Below, in pieces: positions 6,626 to 13,969 of a DNA stretch of 23,635 nucleotides (its first letter is position 1; every line of letters starts with the position of its first letter). Origin of the DNA: a virus; the IMG/VR virus record IMGVR_UViG_3300042090_002758, positions 1-23,635 of that record, one strand, 5' to 3'. Under the pieces are notes generated by a model. That model was not told the origin of the DNA. It worked only from the letters and a program-made list of their open reading frames with translations, and did not search any database. The translations under genes were made by a program, and so were the position numbers.

Positions 6626-7351
6626 TCAGGGGTTCGTTGGGAGACCAACGGGATAGGCAGACACCACCGTGCGGCCATCTCGACCAATGATCACCCGGAT
6701 CCGTACGCCAGTTTGTGGTCCATATATTAGTTGCCGATCTCGATCAACCATCACTCTCGCGCTACTCGGGTCTTCTGCGACGTTTTCGATGGCTTGCCTA
6801 ATATCCTCGTCGGACCACCCTCTCGGGAATTCTGTCTTGCCCGACATCCCACTCCCGGGCCGATGGTTAGCCAGAATATGCTGCAACCGATCTGATGGTA
6901 GGTCATAGCGCTTTAGTGAGGCTTGCGCGAGACTGTTCGTCTTCAACCTCGCATCTGTTTCCGCCTCCGCACCCGCTTGGACAGCACGTCCGGCCGGCGC
7001 CGCTTCCACCTCCGTCGCAGCCCTGCCCGCGGACGCGGCCGCTCCCACCCCGCCGAGCGCGCCTCCAACCATGTCCGCGCTGAGTTGCGCCATGTTCGCC
7101 GGGTTGGTGCTGGCGTAGTGCGCCAGTTCGTCCGCCACCTCCCGGCGGTCGGCGTTTGTCATCGTATCGCTGGCGAGGCCCGACAGGATGGCGTTCACCT
7201 GATTGCCACCCCGCGTGTCGCCCTTGTCGTAGAATGCCTCGCGGATGGCGACGCGCAGCGCGCTAACGTTGTCGCGCTCCCGCACCGCCAGGATGCGGTT
7301 CATCAGTGGCACCAGCGGCGCGTAGTACGGCCGCCCCGGCGGCAACGTCAC
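6626..7351 (-). CDS. EndoU-family RNase toxin encoded within the phage operon
   Basis: A 241-aa protein whose C-terminal 95 residues match the bacterial EndoU nuclease domain. It has RLQHILANHRPGSG with two histidines (158 and 163), GKTEFPRGWSDEDI (Lys172), and GVRIRVIIGRDGRTVVSAYP with Ser231 and Tyr233. These are the expected His/His/Lys plus Ser-Tyr residues for RNA cleavage leaving cyclic phosphate. Residues 1-95 are a helical region I do not recognise, followed by an Ala/Gly-rich linker (95-130). No signal peptide is visible. The start is unclear: GTG at 7351 is used here, ATG at 7303 is possible. A TAA lies upstream inside the 7379-7470 hairpin, which limits extension. EndoU domains are usual tips of polymorphic toxins; here it lies between head and tail genes. 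Confidence 0.8.
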   Translation of the reverse strand: MTLPPGRPYYAPLVPLMNRILAVRERDNVSALRVAIREAFYDKGDTRGGNQVNAILSGLASDTMTNADRREVADELAHYASTNPANMAQLSADMVGGALGGVGAAASAGRAATEVEAAPAGRAVQAGAEAETDARLKTNSLAQASLKRYDLPSDRLQHILANHRPGSGMSGKTEFPRGWSDEDIRQAIENVAEDPSSARVMVDRDRQLIYGPQTGVRIRVIIGRDGRTVVSAYPVGLPTNP

Positions 7352-7378
7352 TTCAGCGGCGTTGTCAGCCAGAACGTC

Positions 7379-7470
7379 ATCCGCAGATGGCGCAGATTGC
7401 GCAGATTATTTCCTGCCATGCTTTGCGCGGTTTTCTCTCCAAATCTGCGCAATCTGCGCCATCTGCGGAT
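7379..7470. repeat. Large palindrome of the 'CGCAGATT' family, copy 1
   Basis: Arms 7379-7407 and 7442-7470 are perfect 29-bp complements separated by a 34-nt loop. Each arm contains two tandem units of GCGCAGATT. It lies between the toxin gene and the upstream head gene, about 20 nt after that gene's stop. Related to the element at 11995-12084. It would form a very stable RNA hairpin in either transcript. Confidence 0.92.
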
Positions 7471-7489
7471 AACAACCCCTTCTTCTCCT

Positions 7490-8149
7490 TCAGCTTGCCG
7501 CCTGGCGTACGAACAGCCGCCAGCCCAGCGCGCTCAGTTCCGTGCTTGCCACCACGCCATTTCGCCCGATGTCGTCTTCGAGCAAATCGCCAGTGCGCAA
7601 CACCACCTCGGCGCTCACCGGCAACAGCACTTCCCAGCCGCCCGCGCCACCCGGCAGGCCCGGCGCGTCGCCCGGCAAGGCGCCGCGTCCGCTATCGCGC
7701 GAAAACGTCAGCACGCTGGCGGGCCAGTTGCGCAACAACGGCGTGGCCGTCTGCTTCTGCACGCCGCCATAGCGATTAAGCCCCGCCAGTTGCGGCCCCG
7801 GCGCCCGCGCCACACTCAGCGTGCGATTGCAGCGCACGCACTCTATCGGCCCCAGCCGCATCTGGCTGACGATGAAGAAGGTGCCGTCCGCACCTCGCAA
7901 ATAGTCGCCCGCACGGGTGTAGCCGGCATCGAAAATGCCTTGCCACAGCGACTCGCCAAACCGCACCGGCTTGTCCGCGCCTTGCACCGACACGAACACC
8001 GCCGGCAGCCGCAGCAGCCGGCTGCCCGGCGCGAGCGGATCGAGGGTGTCGGCGGGACGATACAGATCGCACCAGTCGCCGGCCGCGCGCGCGGCCAGGC
8101 CCAGCCCCGCGCGAATGGCATCGGGGATGCTTTCGCCCGGCAGCATCAT
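7490..8149 (-). CDS. Phage head-completion / minor structural protein
   Basis: A 219-aa protein with its start at the ATGATG overlapping the previous gene's TGA (8146-8149), indicating coupled translation. It begins MMLPGESIPDAIRAGLGLAAR and contains GDWCDLYRPADTLDPLAPG, a GTFFIVSQMRLGPIECVRCNRTLSVAR segment, and a C-terminal beta-rich part GWEVLLPVSAEVVLRTGDLLEDDIGRNGVVA. Two cysteines in a CVRC arrangement could bind metal, but no second pair is visible. Position after the capsid and a connector-like gene suggests a head-tail interface component. The family is not recognised; the phage assignment rests on operon context and tight coupling. Confidence 0.6.
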   Translation of the reverse strand: MMLPGESIPDAIRAGLGLAARAAGDWCDLYRPADTLDPLAPGSRLLRLPAVFVSVQGADKPVRFGESLWQGIFDAGYTRAGDYLRGADGTFFIVSQMRLGPIECVRCNRTLSVARAPGPQLAGLNRYGGVQKQTATPLLRNWPASVLTFSRDSGRGALPGDAPGLPGGAGGWEVLLPVSAEVVLRTGDLLEDDIGRNGVVASTELSALGWRLFVRQAAS

Positions 8150-8523
8150 ACCACCAGCGTCAGGCTGCCGTCGCCCAGCGCGGGTCCGGGCGGCAGGCCA
8201 AGAAATCCGCACAGCCGGCGCCGCCAGTCGTCAAACAGCGCCATCCGCTCACGCAACTCGGCGGGATTGCGCGTCCACACCGAGGCCGCGGCGGTGCCCA
8301 GATTGCTGCCCGCATCCGTCACCGCGGTCTCCAGTTGCGCCAGCGTGGCCAGGTAGTTCGTCACCACCGCGGTTTCGCTGTCGCTGAGATTGGCGATGCG
8401 GAATTCCAGCAGCCCGTAGGCGGTGAAGAAGCGCCAGCCCTGAAATCCCGCCGGCCCCGCGCCGTACGCCGGATAGCCGCAGTAGCGCCGGATGTCGGTC
8501 GCTTGCGCATCGGTGAATGGCAT
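8146..8523 (-). CDS. Phage head-tail connector-like protein
   Basis: A 125-aa mostly helical protein, first gene after the capsid gene. The N-terminus MPFTDAQATDIRRYCGYPAYG is followed by FFTAYGLLEFRIANLSDSE and a long helix (VVTNYLATLAQLETAV), then RERMALFDDWRRRLCGFLGL. Size, helical make-up and position fit the small connector or head-completion proteins that bind beneath the portal. A weak AGGA-type ribosome site precedes the ATG. It overlaps the next gene by 4 nt. The exact family is not recognised. Confidence 0.6.
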   Translation of the reverse strand: MPFTDAQATDIRRYCGYPAYGAGPAGFQGWRFFTAYGLLEFRIANLSDSETAVVTNYLATLAQLETAVTDAGSNLGTAAASVWTRNPAELRERMALFDDWRRRLCGFLGLPPGPALGDGSLTLVV

Positions 8524-8543
8524 TGTTCTGTCCTGCGTCTGAC

Positions 8544-8660
8544 ACCCTCACCCCAACCCTCTCCCGCAAGCGGGAGAGGGAGCAGAACGCCCTTCCCTCT
8601 CCCACTTGTGGGGTCGAGCTGCGAAGCAGATCGACGGGGCGCGCAGCGCCGGGTGAGGGT
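8544..8660 (-). repeat. REP-like palindromic element, copy C (composite, two hairpins)
   Basis: It begins ACCCTCACCC and ends GGGTGAGGGT. Inside are a CCCTCTCCCGC/GCGGGAGAGGG hairpin, a spacer, a second half-preserved CCCAC/GTGGG hairpin, an inserted GTCGAGCTGC/GCAGATCGAC stem with one mismatch, and GGCGC/GCGCC-type bases. Its terminal T is the last base of the capsid gene's stop codon (minus-strand TGA, 8660-8662), so it directly abuts that gene's 3' end. Confidence 0.85.
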
Positions 8661-9982
8661 CAGCCGATGTGTTCCACCATCACTGCGCGCTTGAAGTTCG
8701 AGTTGGTGGCAGTGGGGATCGTGGTCGCGTTGGTGGTCACGTCGCTCGGCGCGACGAAACCGCCGATCCAGTACCAGCTTTGCGCGATGATCTGCTGCAA
8801 CCGATCCAGCGGTTCGCGCGTCACCATCGCCACGTTGTCCACCACCGAGACAATCGCATCCTTCGGCGCGACGTCGGCGTCGGCGATGCCGGCGAAATCG
8901 CCCTCGATCAGCGCGCCCTTGCCGCAGATGATCGGCCGGCGCACCAGCGCGCCGGCGATGGTGGGATGCGCGGTCACATAGGCTTCCGTGGTCGGCACGA
9001 AGCGCAGGCCGAGGAAGTCGTTGACCATGCCGCGCTGGAACACCGGATTGGAACTGGTGGCGCCGGTGAACAACTGCCGGAACGCCTGGTCGCCGAACAA
9101 CTGCCGCGCACTCTGCGGATCGAGATAACAATTGTAGGCGCCGTCGATTTCCGGCACCGCGTTCTGCCGCAGCGTCGCCACCCCAGCCAGCAGGGTGGCC
9201 ATGTCGAGCGTGTCGGTGGTCTGGATCTGCGTGGTGTTGGCGCGGCTGTTGGGCCGCCAGATGGCACTCGCCGTCGCCGCCGTGACGGTGTTGTTCAACG
9301 CGGCGTCGGCGACGCTGACGTTGCCGTTGAAGGTCAGCGTGCCGGAAATACCGTTCGGTGCGGTGGAGACGTTGGTGACATCGGCCGCGGCGGCAACCAG
9401 CGTGTAGGCGTCGCTGCCCACCGTCACCGTCATCGGATTGGCGCTGCTCACGGCGGTCTGCACGCCGTTGACGAACACGGTGGTAAAGCCGCGGATGTCA
9501 TCGACGCTGATGGTCGGCCCGGCGCTGCCCAATGCCACGCGCACTCGCGTGTTGCCGCCGAAATACGGCGAGAACAGGGCGTTGCGGGCAATCTCATCCA
9601 GGCTGCGCGCCGCCTGTTCGCCGTTGATGGCGGCGTTGAGCAGGAACTGGCTGGCGATGCCGACGCGGCTGGTCACCACGTTCAGGTCGGCGGTCGCCGC
9701 GTAGAAGTTGATGGTCAGCGTGTACTGCTCGACGTTGAACGAGGCCGGCGTCAGGCCGTTGTCGAGGTTGGTGTTGGTTGCCGGCGCCAGCGGCGTGGTG
9801 ATGGAGGGTTTCAGCCCGGCGCGGGTCTTGGTCAGTGTCTCGCCGATGCCCACGGCGAAATCCTCGCGATCGGCGCAGGCGCGATAGCCCAGCCGGCTGT
9901 GCAGCGCGGCGTCGAACTCGCGTTCCAGGAAGCCCTGCTGGATGATCGGCTGCAAGGCGGTTGGAAAATTCTGAATGCCCAT
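8660..9982 (-). CDS. Phage major capsid protein
   Basis: A 440-aa coat protein that would form the icosahedral shell. It begins MGIQNFPTALQPIIQQGFLEREFDAALHSRLGYR and continues with VEQYTLTINFYAATADLNVVTSRVGIASQFL. The middle (about 165-250, VNGVQTAVSSANPMTVTVG to LTFNGNVSVADAALNNTV) looks like an inserted beta domain, comparable in place to the I-domain of P22-type coats. The C-terminal half carries YNCYLDPQSARQLFGD, the FQRGMVNDFLGLRFVPTTEAYV pattern common in phage coats, and a closing DRLQQIIAQSWYWIGGFVAP. GAGGAA is a good ribosome site. The scaffold gene ends 18 nt upstream, as usual for coat genes. Confidence 0.88.
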   Translation of the reverse strand: MGIQNFPTALQPIIQQGFLEREFDAALHSRLGYRACADREDFAVGIGETLTKTRAGLKPSITTPLAPATNTNLDNGLTPASFNVEQYTLTINFYAATADLNVVTSRVGIASQFLLNAAINGEQAARSLDEIARNALFSPYFGGNTRVRVALGSAGPTISVDDIRGFTTVFVNGVQTAVSSANPMTVTVGSDAYTLVAAAADVTNVSTAPNGISGTLTFNGNVSVADAALNNTVTAATASAIWRPNSRANTTQIQTTDTLDMATLLAGVATLRQNAVPEIDGAYNCYLDPQSARQLFGDQAFRQLFTGATSSNPVFQRGMVNDFLGLRFVPTTEAYVTAHPTIAGALVRRPIICGKGALIEGDFAGIADADVAPKDAIVSVVDNVAMVTREPLDRLQQIIAQSWYWIGGFVAPSDVTTNATTIPTATNSNFKRAVMVEHIG

Positions 9983-10000
9983 GTGGTTCCTCGTGTGTTG

Positions 10001-10384
10001 TTAGCGCCGGCGCAGCAAGTCTGCCCGTGCCGCCTGCCATTCTTCATGGCTCATCTGGGTGGCAAGCTTGGCCTGCGGTGGCTGGGCCGGCGGCGTGCCG
10101 GCGGTGGAGGACGAGTTGGCAGCACCGAACAGCCACGGCTTGGCCCGCCGCAAATCGCGCAGCAGGGCCACCGCCCCGGTGACGGCACCGCTCTCGTCGA
10201 GCGTGACGGTGGCGGCATCGACCAGCTTCAGCCCGTCGAGATCCACCATGCCGGCGCGCAGCGCCTCGGTCTTCAGCTCGGCGTGGATCAGTTTCTCCCG
10301 TGTTTGCGCTTCCAGCCTCGCCAGTTTCTGTTCCAGTTCCGCCACCCGTGCGGCTGCGTCGTCTGTGGCCGCGTTTTCGTTCAT
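10001..10384 (-). CDS. Phage scaffolding-type protein
   Basis: A 127-aa protein with a coiled-coil N-terminus (AARVAELEQKLARLEAQTREKLIHAELKTEAL). This is followed by GMVDLDGLKLVDAATVTLDESG, a pattern found in phage scaffold (GP20-like) proteins, then LRDLRRAKPWLFG. It ends with a Pro/Ala-rich linker and a basic helix (MSHEEWQAARADLLRRR) that could bind the coat. The ATG overlaps the portal stop (ATGA at 10381-10384). Scaffolds direct coat assembly and leave the prohead; position between portal and coat genes fits. No prohead protease is encoded nearby. Confidence 0.75.
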   Translation of the reverse strand: MNENAATDDAAARVAELEQKLARLEAQTREKLIHAELKTEALRAGMVDLDGLKLVDAATVTLDESGAVTGAVALLRDLRRAKPWLFGAANSSSTAGTPPAQPPQAKLATQMSHEEWQAARADLLRRR

Positions 10385-11901
10385 GCCGTCACCTTTTCCG
10401 TATCCGCCGCACCCTCACCCTGGCCCTCTCCCGTAAGCGGGAGAGGGAGAAGTGCGCCTTCCTTTTCCTCTCCCACTTGTGGGAGAGGGTGGCGCGCAGC
10501 GCCGGGTGAGGGGGCCGCACCCTCGCGCGCAATCCGTGCCAGTTCCCCTTGCACGTCCTCGATGTCATAGACGTCGGCAATCGACTTCACCGCCGTCTCG
10601 CGTGAGAGCACGCCGGTTGCCGTCAGCGTCTGCAATGTCGCCGCGTCCTGCCGGCGGTCCTGGGCATCGGGCGGATACCAGGGCGGCCAGCGCAGCGTAA
10701 TGCGCGCCGCGGCCGCCATCGGCGCCACCGGCACGCCCCGCACCCGCAACTCGAACCGCTCGGCGGCGCGCACGATCATCTGCGCCAGCTCGATCATCGC
10801 GCCGCCGTAACTCACGCGCAGATTGTCCGCCAGCCACACCAGCCCTTGATTCATCAGCTCCAGCGCGCGCCCGCTCTGCGGTGCGGCCAGCCTCTCGGCG
10901 CTGGCGCGGTTGCCATGCACGCCTTCCAGCGCCAGTTCGCGCAGGAACCGCACATACTCGATCACCGCCGCCGACGCGGTGCCGCCGATTTCCAGCAGCT
11001 TGGCATCGCCTTTGTCACTGACCACCAGCGCGTTGCCGGCGCCGCGCACGATCTCGCCGTCGGTGGCGGCGGGTTCGCGGATCAGCAGCGTCGGGTCGGA
11101 CGAGTATTTCAGTCCCCGCCCGGCCTGCGACAACTGGTAGTCGATTTCGATGGCGGTCTCTACGGCGGGGCGAAAGGTGCAGGCGCCGTCGATATCGTCG
11201 CCGCCCGGCAGGTTGCGCACCCAGACCAGCGGCACGAACCCCAGCCCGTGACGCACGCTGCGCGCGGTATCGATGAGCGTCGGCGGCCCGGCGGTGACCG
11301 GACTCGGCACGTACCAGGTTTCCCACGCGTCGTCCCAGACACGCTCAAACCAGTAGTCCGCGCCTGCGTCATCAATGTCGTAGCCCTGCGCCAGCAAACT
11401 GCGGCCCGGTACTTTGTAGAGCTGCCTCACCCGCGCCAGCCGGTCCGGCGCGGCGGAGTTCCATGCCGGGGTCAGGAACTGGCTCGGCAACACCTGCAGG
11501 AACAGCCGCCCGTCCAGCACCCGCAGCAGCACGGCCACGCTGCCCACCGAGCCGCGCAGCGCGGCCTCCAGCATCACCTGATTGAGCCGGCTGTCGCGGG
11601 CAAGGTCGGCCAGTGCGGCACGGGTCCGCGGTTCGTCGCATTCCAGCGTCGGGAAGTGTCCTTCGCCGAACACCAGTGAAAGACTGTCGTCCACCACGAT
11701 GCGCGCCAGCGGGTAGCGCACGCTGGGGCGCCGCTGCCGCAACGGGATGTAGTCGCCGCCGGCGCCGCGCTCCTCGTGAAACTCGTAGGGCAGCACATCG
11801 TACAGCCGCCCCTCCAGCACGCGCGTCAGAATGTCCAGTCGCCGCGTCCGCTCGGGATAGTCCCGGTCGCGCGGGATCAGATTGCAGATGGTGTCGAACA
11901 T
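10381..11901 (-). CDS. Phage portal protein with a repeat-derived C-terminus
   Basis: A 506-aa portal subunit, forming the ring through which DNA enters. I place the start at ATG 11901 (MFDTICNLIPRDRDYPERTR), with GGGAG upstream. An upstream extension in frame would translate REP-like element E. Recognisable portal features are GGDYIPLRQRRPSVRYPLARIVVDDSLSLVFGEG, GLGFVPLVWVRNLPGGDDIDG, YQLSQAGRGLKYSSDPTLLI, and the C-terminal helices around RELALEGVHGNRASAERL. Roughly the last 40 residues, from PSPGAARHPLPQVG to LPLTGEGQGEG, are REP-like element D read as protein; the frame then ends exactly at the ATGA overlap with the scaffold gene. The natural end before insertion was probably near ELARIAREG. 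Confidence 0.88.
   Translation of the reverse strand: MFDTICNLIPRDRDYPERTRRLDILTRVLEGRLYDVLPYEFHEERGAGGDYIPLRQRRPSVRYPLARIVVDDSLSLVFGEGHFPTLECDEPRTRAALADLARDSRLNQVMLEAALRGSVGSVAVLLRVLDGRLFLQVLPSQFLTPAWNSAAPDRLARVRQLYKVPGRSLLAQGYDIDDAGADYWFERVWDDAWETWYVPSPVTAGPPTLIDTARSVRHGLGFVPLVWVRNLPGGDDIDGACTFRPAVETAIEIDYQLSQAGRGLKYSSDPTLLIREPAATDGEIVRGAGNALVVSDKGDAKLLEIGGTASAAVIEYVRFLRELALEGVHGNRASAERLAAPQSGRALELMNQGLVWLADNLRVSYGGAMIELAQMIVRAAERFELRVRGVPVAPMAAAARITLRWPPWYPPDAQDRRQDAATLQTLTATGVLSRETAVKSIADVYDIEDVQGELARIAREGAAPSPGAARHPLPQVGEEKEGALLPLPLTGEGQGEGAADTEKVTA
10411..10513 (-). repeat. REP-like palindromic element, copy D (composite) inside the portal reading frame
   Basis: ACCCTCACCC at one end and GGGTGAGGG at the other enclose two hairpins (CCCTCTCCCG/CGGGAGAGGG type and CCTCTCCCAC/GTGGGAGAGG) joined by a short spacer. 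It has the same two-hairpin layout as copy C. All of it is open in the portal frame, which keeps going to the scaffold start. Confidence 0.9.
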
Positions 11902-11920
11902 GCGTGCTCCCGCGTCTCGT

Positions 11921-11960
11921 CTCCCTCTCCCCCTTGTGGGAGAGGGCCGGGGTGAGGGCC
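11921..11960 (-). repeat. REP-like palindromic element, copy E (short)
   Basis: A CCCTCTCCC/GGGAGAGGG hairpin followed by GGGGTGAGGG. The small GGCGC hairpin and the ACCCTCACCC end are missing. It lies just upstream of the portal start, in the gap after the terminase gene. Confidence 0.75.
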
Positions 11961-11994
11961 TTGCCGGCGTGAAAACGCAGCAGCCCAAAATATC

Positions 11995-12084
11995 ATCCGC
12001 AGATGACGCAGATTTCGCAGATTGTTTCTTGCCGCGCTACGCGGCTGTTCTCGCTTAATCTGCGTAATCTGCGCAATCTGCGGA
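11995..12084. repeat. Large palindrome of the 'CGCAGATT' family, copy 2
   Basis: Arms 11996-12023 and 12057-12084 are complementary apart from three mismatches. The loop holds a second small hairpin, GCCGCG/CGCGGC. It fills most of the 196-nt gap between terminase and portal and begins 14 nt beyond the terminase stop. The sequence pattern is that of copy 1 at 7379-7470. Confidence 0.88.
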
Positions 12085-12097
12085 CAAACCCTTCGCC

Positions 12098-13465
12098 TCA
12101 CCGCGCCATGAACGCCAGCGCCAGCCGCCGCGCCGGCTGTTCGCCCAGCATCGCGAAGGCGCGGGCCAGCGCGTCCACCTGGTCGTCCTTGTTCCCCCCA
12201 GGAAACCCGCACAGCTCGTCGAGGAACGCGCGGTTCCACGCCCCGCGCACCAGCGCCACCTGCCCCGCCGCCACCGCCGCCGCCGCCGGGGCGGCGCGCG
12301 TCAGCTTGGCGCCGCTCTCCGGCCCCGCCAGCACCCGGAACCCGGCCAGCAGCCCGCTCAGCCACGCCACCTGTTGCTTGCCGGCCTGGCCGGGGTCCTG
12401 CGGCAGGCCCACCGTCACCGTCGTGCCGTCCAGCCTGGCCGTCTGCACGATCGCCTGCGCCACTTCGTGCGGGCCGGCGCGCAGCCGGCGCACGTCCAGC
12501 ACCACCCAGCCGCCGTCCTCGGTGCGGCCAAGCTTCACCCCCGCCGTCCAATCCGGGTCGCGCGCGGCGCCTGCCTCGGTGGCCGCCAGATCCCACGCCC
12601 GCGCCACCCGCCGGCACGCGGGCGCCTCGTCCAGCACCCCGATCAGCCCGGTGCGGAACAGCGCCTCGGCGTCCGAGCGCGGACGTTGCTGATAAAGCGC
12701 CGCCCAGGCGCGCGGTCCCACCGTGGCCCGCCGCCGCTCCAGCGCCGCCGCGTCCTCCCACGCGGGCCACAGCGGCGTGCCGGGCGGGCGGCCCATCGGG
12801 TCGTCGGCCTCGGCCAGCGCCGGCAGGCAAAGCTGCTGCCAGCGGTCGTCGGCGGCCAGCAGCCGCCCGGCCAGATCGTCCTCATGCCAGCGCGTCATCA
12901 CCAGCACGATGCGTCCGTGCGGCGCCAGCCGGCTGGACAGGTCGGCGCGAAACCAGTCCCACAGCGCCGCGCGCGCCTCGGCGCTGTCGGCTTCGGCCCA
13001 GCTTCGCACCGGGTCGTCGATCACGATCAGCTCGGCGCGCCGCCCGGCCAGCGGGCCGCGCACGCCGACGCCGAAATAGCCGCCGCCCGCGCCAGTGGCG
13101 AAGCGGCACGCTGCCCGCTCGTCGCGCGCCAGCGCCGCCGCGCCGCCCGCACCGGCATGGGCGGCGAGCAGCGCGCGCACCTGGCGGCCGAAATGCGCGG
13201 CCAGGCCCTCGGTGTGGCAGGCCGCGATCAGCCGCGCCCGCGGCCGGCACAGCAGCCACCAGGCCGGAAAGATCACGCTGGCATAGGTGCTTTTGGCGCT
13301 GCCGGGCGGCATCGTCACCAGCAGCCGGTCCGGCCCGCCCGCCTCGGCCAGCGCCGCCAGCTTGTCGAGCAACACCGTATGGTGCTCCGCTGGCACCATC
13401 CGCTGCGCCCGCATGGCGCGCGCCGCCCAGGCATGCAGCGAGCCTGGGGAGGTGTCGTCGGTCAT
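12098..13465 (-). CDS. Phage terminase large subunit
   Basis: A 455-aa DNA-packaging motor counted from ATG 13465 (MTDDTSPGSLHAWAARAM). Upstream ATGs at 13525 and 13537 would add an Arg-rich extension without a better ribosome site. ATPase motifs: Walker A PPGSAKST (residues 53-60), Walker B ELIVIDDP (Asp150, Asp151), and coupling motif MTRWHEDDL (190-198). Nuclease motifs: ARAWDLAATE with Asp292 and a late DDQVDALA aspartate near the C-terminus. All catalytic residues I look for are present, so the enzyme appears intact. No small terminase gene is visible next to it; beyond it lies a non-phage gap and an rlpA-like gene, so this gene marks the edge of the phage block. Confidence 0.92.
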   Translation of the reverse strand: MTDDTSPGSLHAWAARAMRAQRMVPAEHHTVLLDKLAALAEAGGPDRLLVTMPPGSAKSTYASVIFPAWWLLCRPRARLIAACHTEGLAAHFGRQVRALLAAHAGAGGAAALARDERAACRFATGAGGGYFGVGVRGPLAGRRAELIVIDDPVRSWAEADSAEARAALWDWFRADLSSRLAPHGRIVLVMTRWHEDDLAGRLLAADDRWQQLCLPALAEADDPMGRPPGTPLWPAWEDAAALERRRATVGPRAWAALYQQRPRSDAEALFRTGLIGVLDEAPACRRVARAWDLAATEAGAARDPDWTAGVKLGRTEDGGWVVLDVRRLRAGPHEVAQAIVQTARLDGTTVTVGLPQDPGQAGKQQVAWLSGLLAGFRVLAGPESGAKLTRAAPAAAAVAAGQVALVRGAWNRAFLDELCGFPGGNKDDQVDALARAFAMLGEQPARRLALAFMAR

Positions 13466-13969
13466 GGCGATCCGGAAATGGCGACGGCGGCGGCGCAGCT
13501 CCTTGCCGCGCACGCCGCCGATCATGGCGATAGACATACCGGATTTTGGGGCATCCGGGCAACCGCTTATATTCTTATCATGGGTGCGTTTTCCTATTGC
13601 CCTTGCGCTGCACAATCTTTGCCGCTTTTGGTCAGTACACGCGGCCGACCATCCCCAGTATCGCCCGCAAGCAACTGAAAGCAGAGCAATCGAGAGCCAT
13701 AGTTGCGAGATTGCACCCCCGCTTCTGCGGCCGCCGCCGGGGGCTGTTGCAACCTGCCGTGCGGCTCGACCCGGTTGGGGGTTGACCTGCGCTTCGCAAG
13801 TTGCTTCGCTCCGGCCGCGTTTGACCCGGCCCGCAGCATATCCATGCGTATTTCGTTGGCATAGCGTTGTGATTGCTTAAGCCTAGGCGAGTGTTCTGCT
13901 CGCAGCCGTGCCTGGAGGGCTGACCGGATGGGTCAGCGGTCCGCACGCGCAGGAAAAGGGAGAGTGCGT
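13466..13969. other. Divergent intergenic region between terminase and rlpA-like genes
   Basis: About 500 nt with no supported gene. It should hold the promoters of the phage operon (minus) and of the rlpA-like gene (plus), but I see no clear -35/-10 pair. A small perfect hairpin lies at 13919-13937 (GCTGACC/GGTCAGC, 5-nt loop) just before the rlpA-like ribosome site and could modulate its expression. I found no tRNA end or direct repeat that would mark a phage attachment site. Confidence 0.4.

Noticed and set aside
8669-10570. A 633-codon plus-strand open frame opposite the capsid, scaffold and portal genes
   Set aside because: It is Arg/His/Gly-rich with no recognisable motif and lies antisense to well-supported phage genes. 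Long antisense frames are expected at this G+C content.
12003-12100. Short open frames with repeated Asn-Leu-Arg residues
   Set aside because: They are the 'CGCAGATT' palindrome arms read as protein, also seen at 7379-7470.
151-13465. Gene transfer agent of the Rhodobacter type
   Set aside because: Those agents have non-contractile tails. This cluster encodes a clear tail sheath, and its gene order is Mu/myovirus-like.
13466-13969. Phage attachment site or tRNA gene next to the terminase
   Set aside because: No tRNA cloverleaf, no integrase, and no direct repeat that I could match elsewhere in the window.
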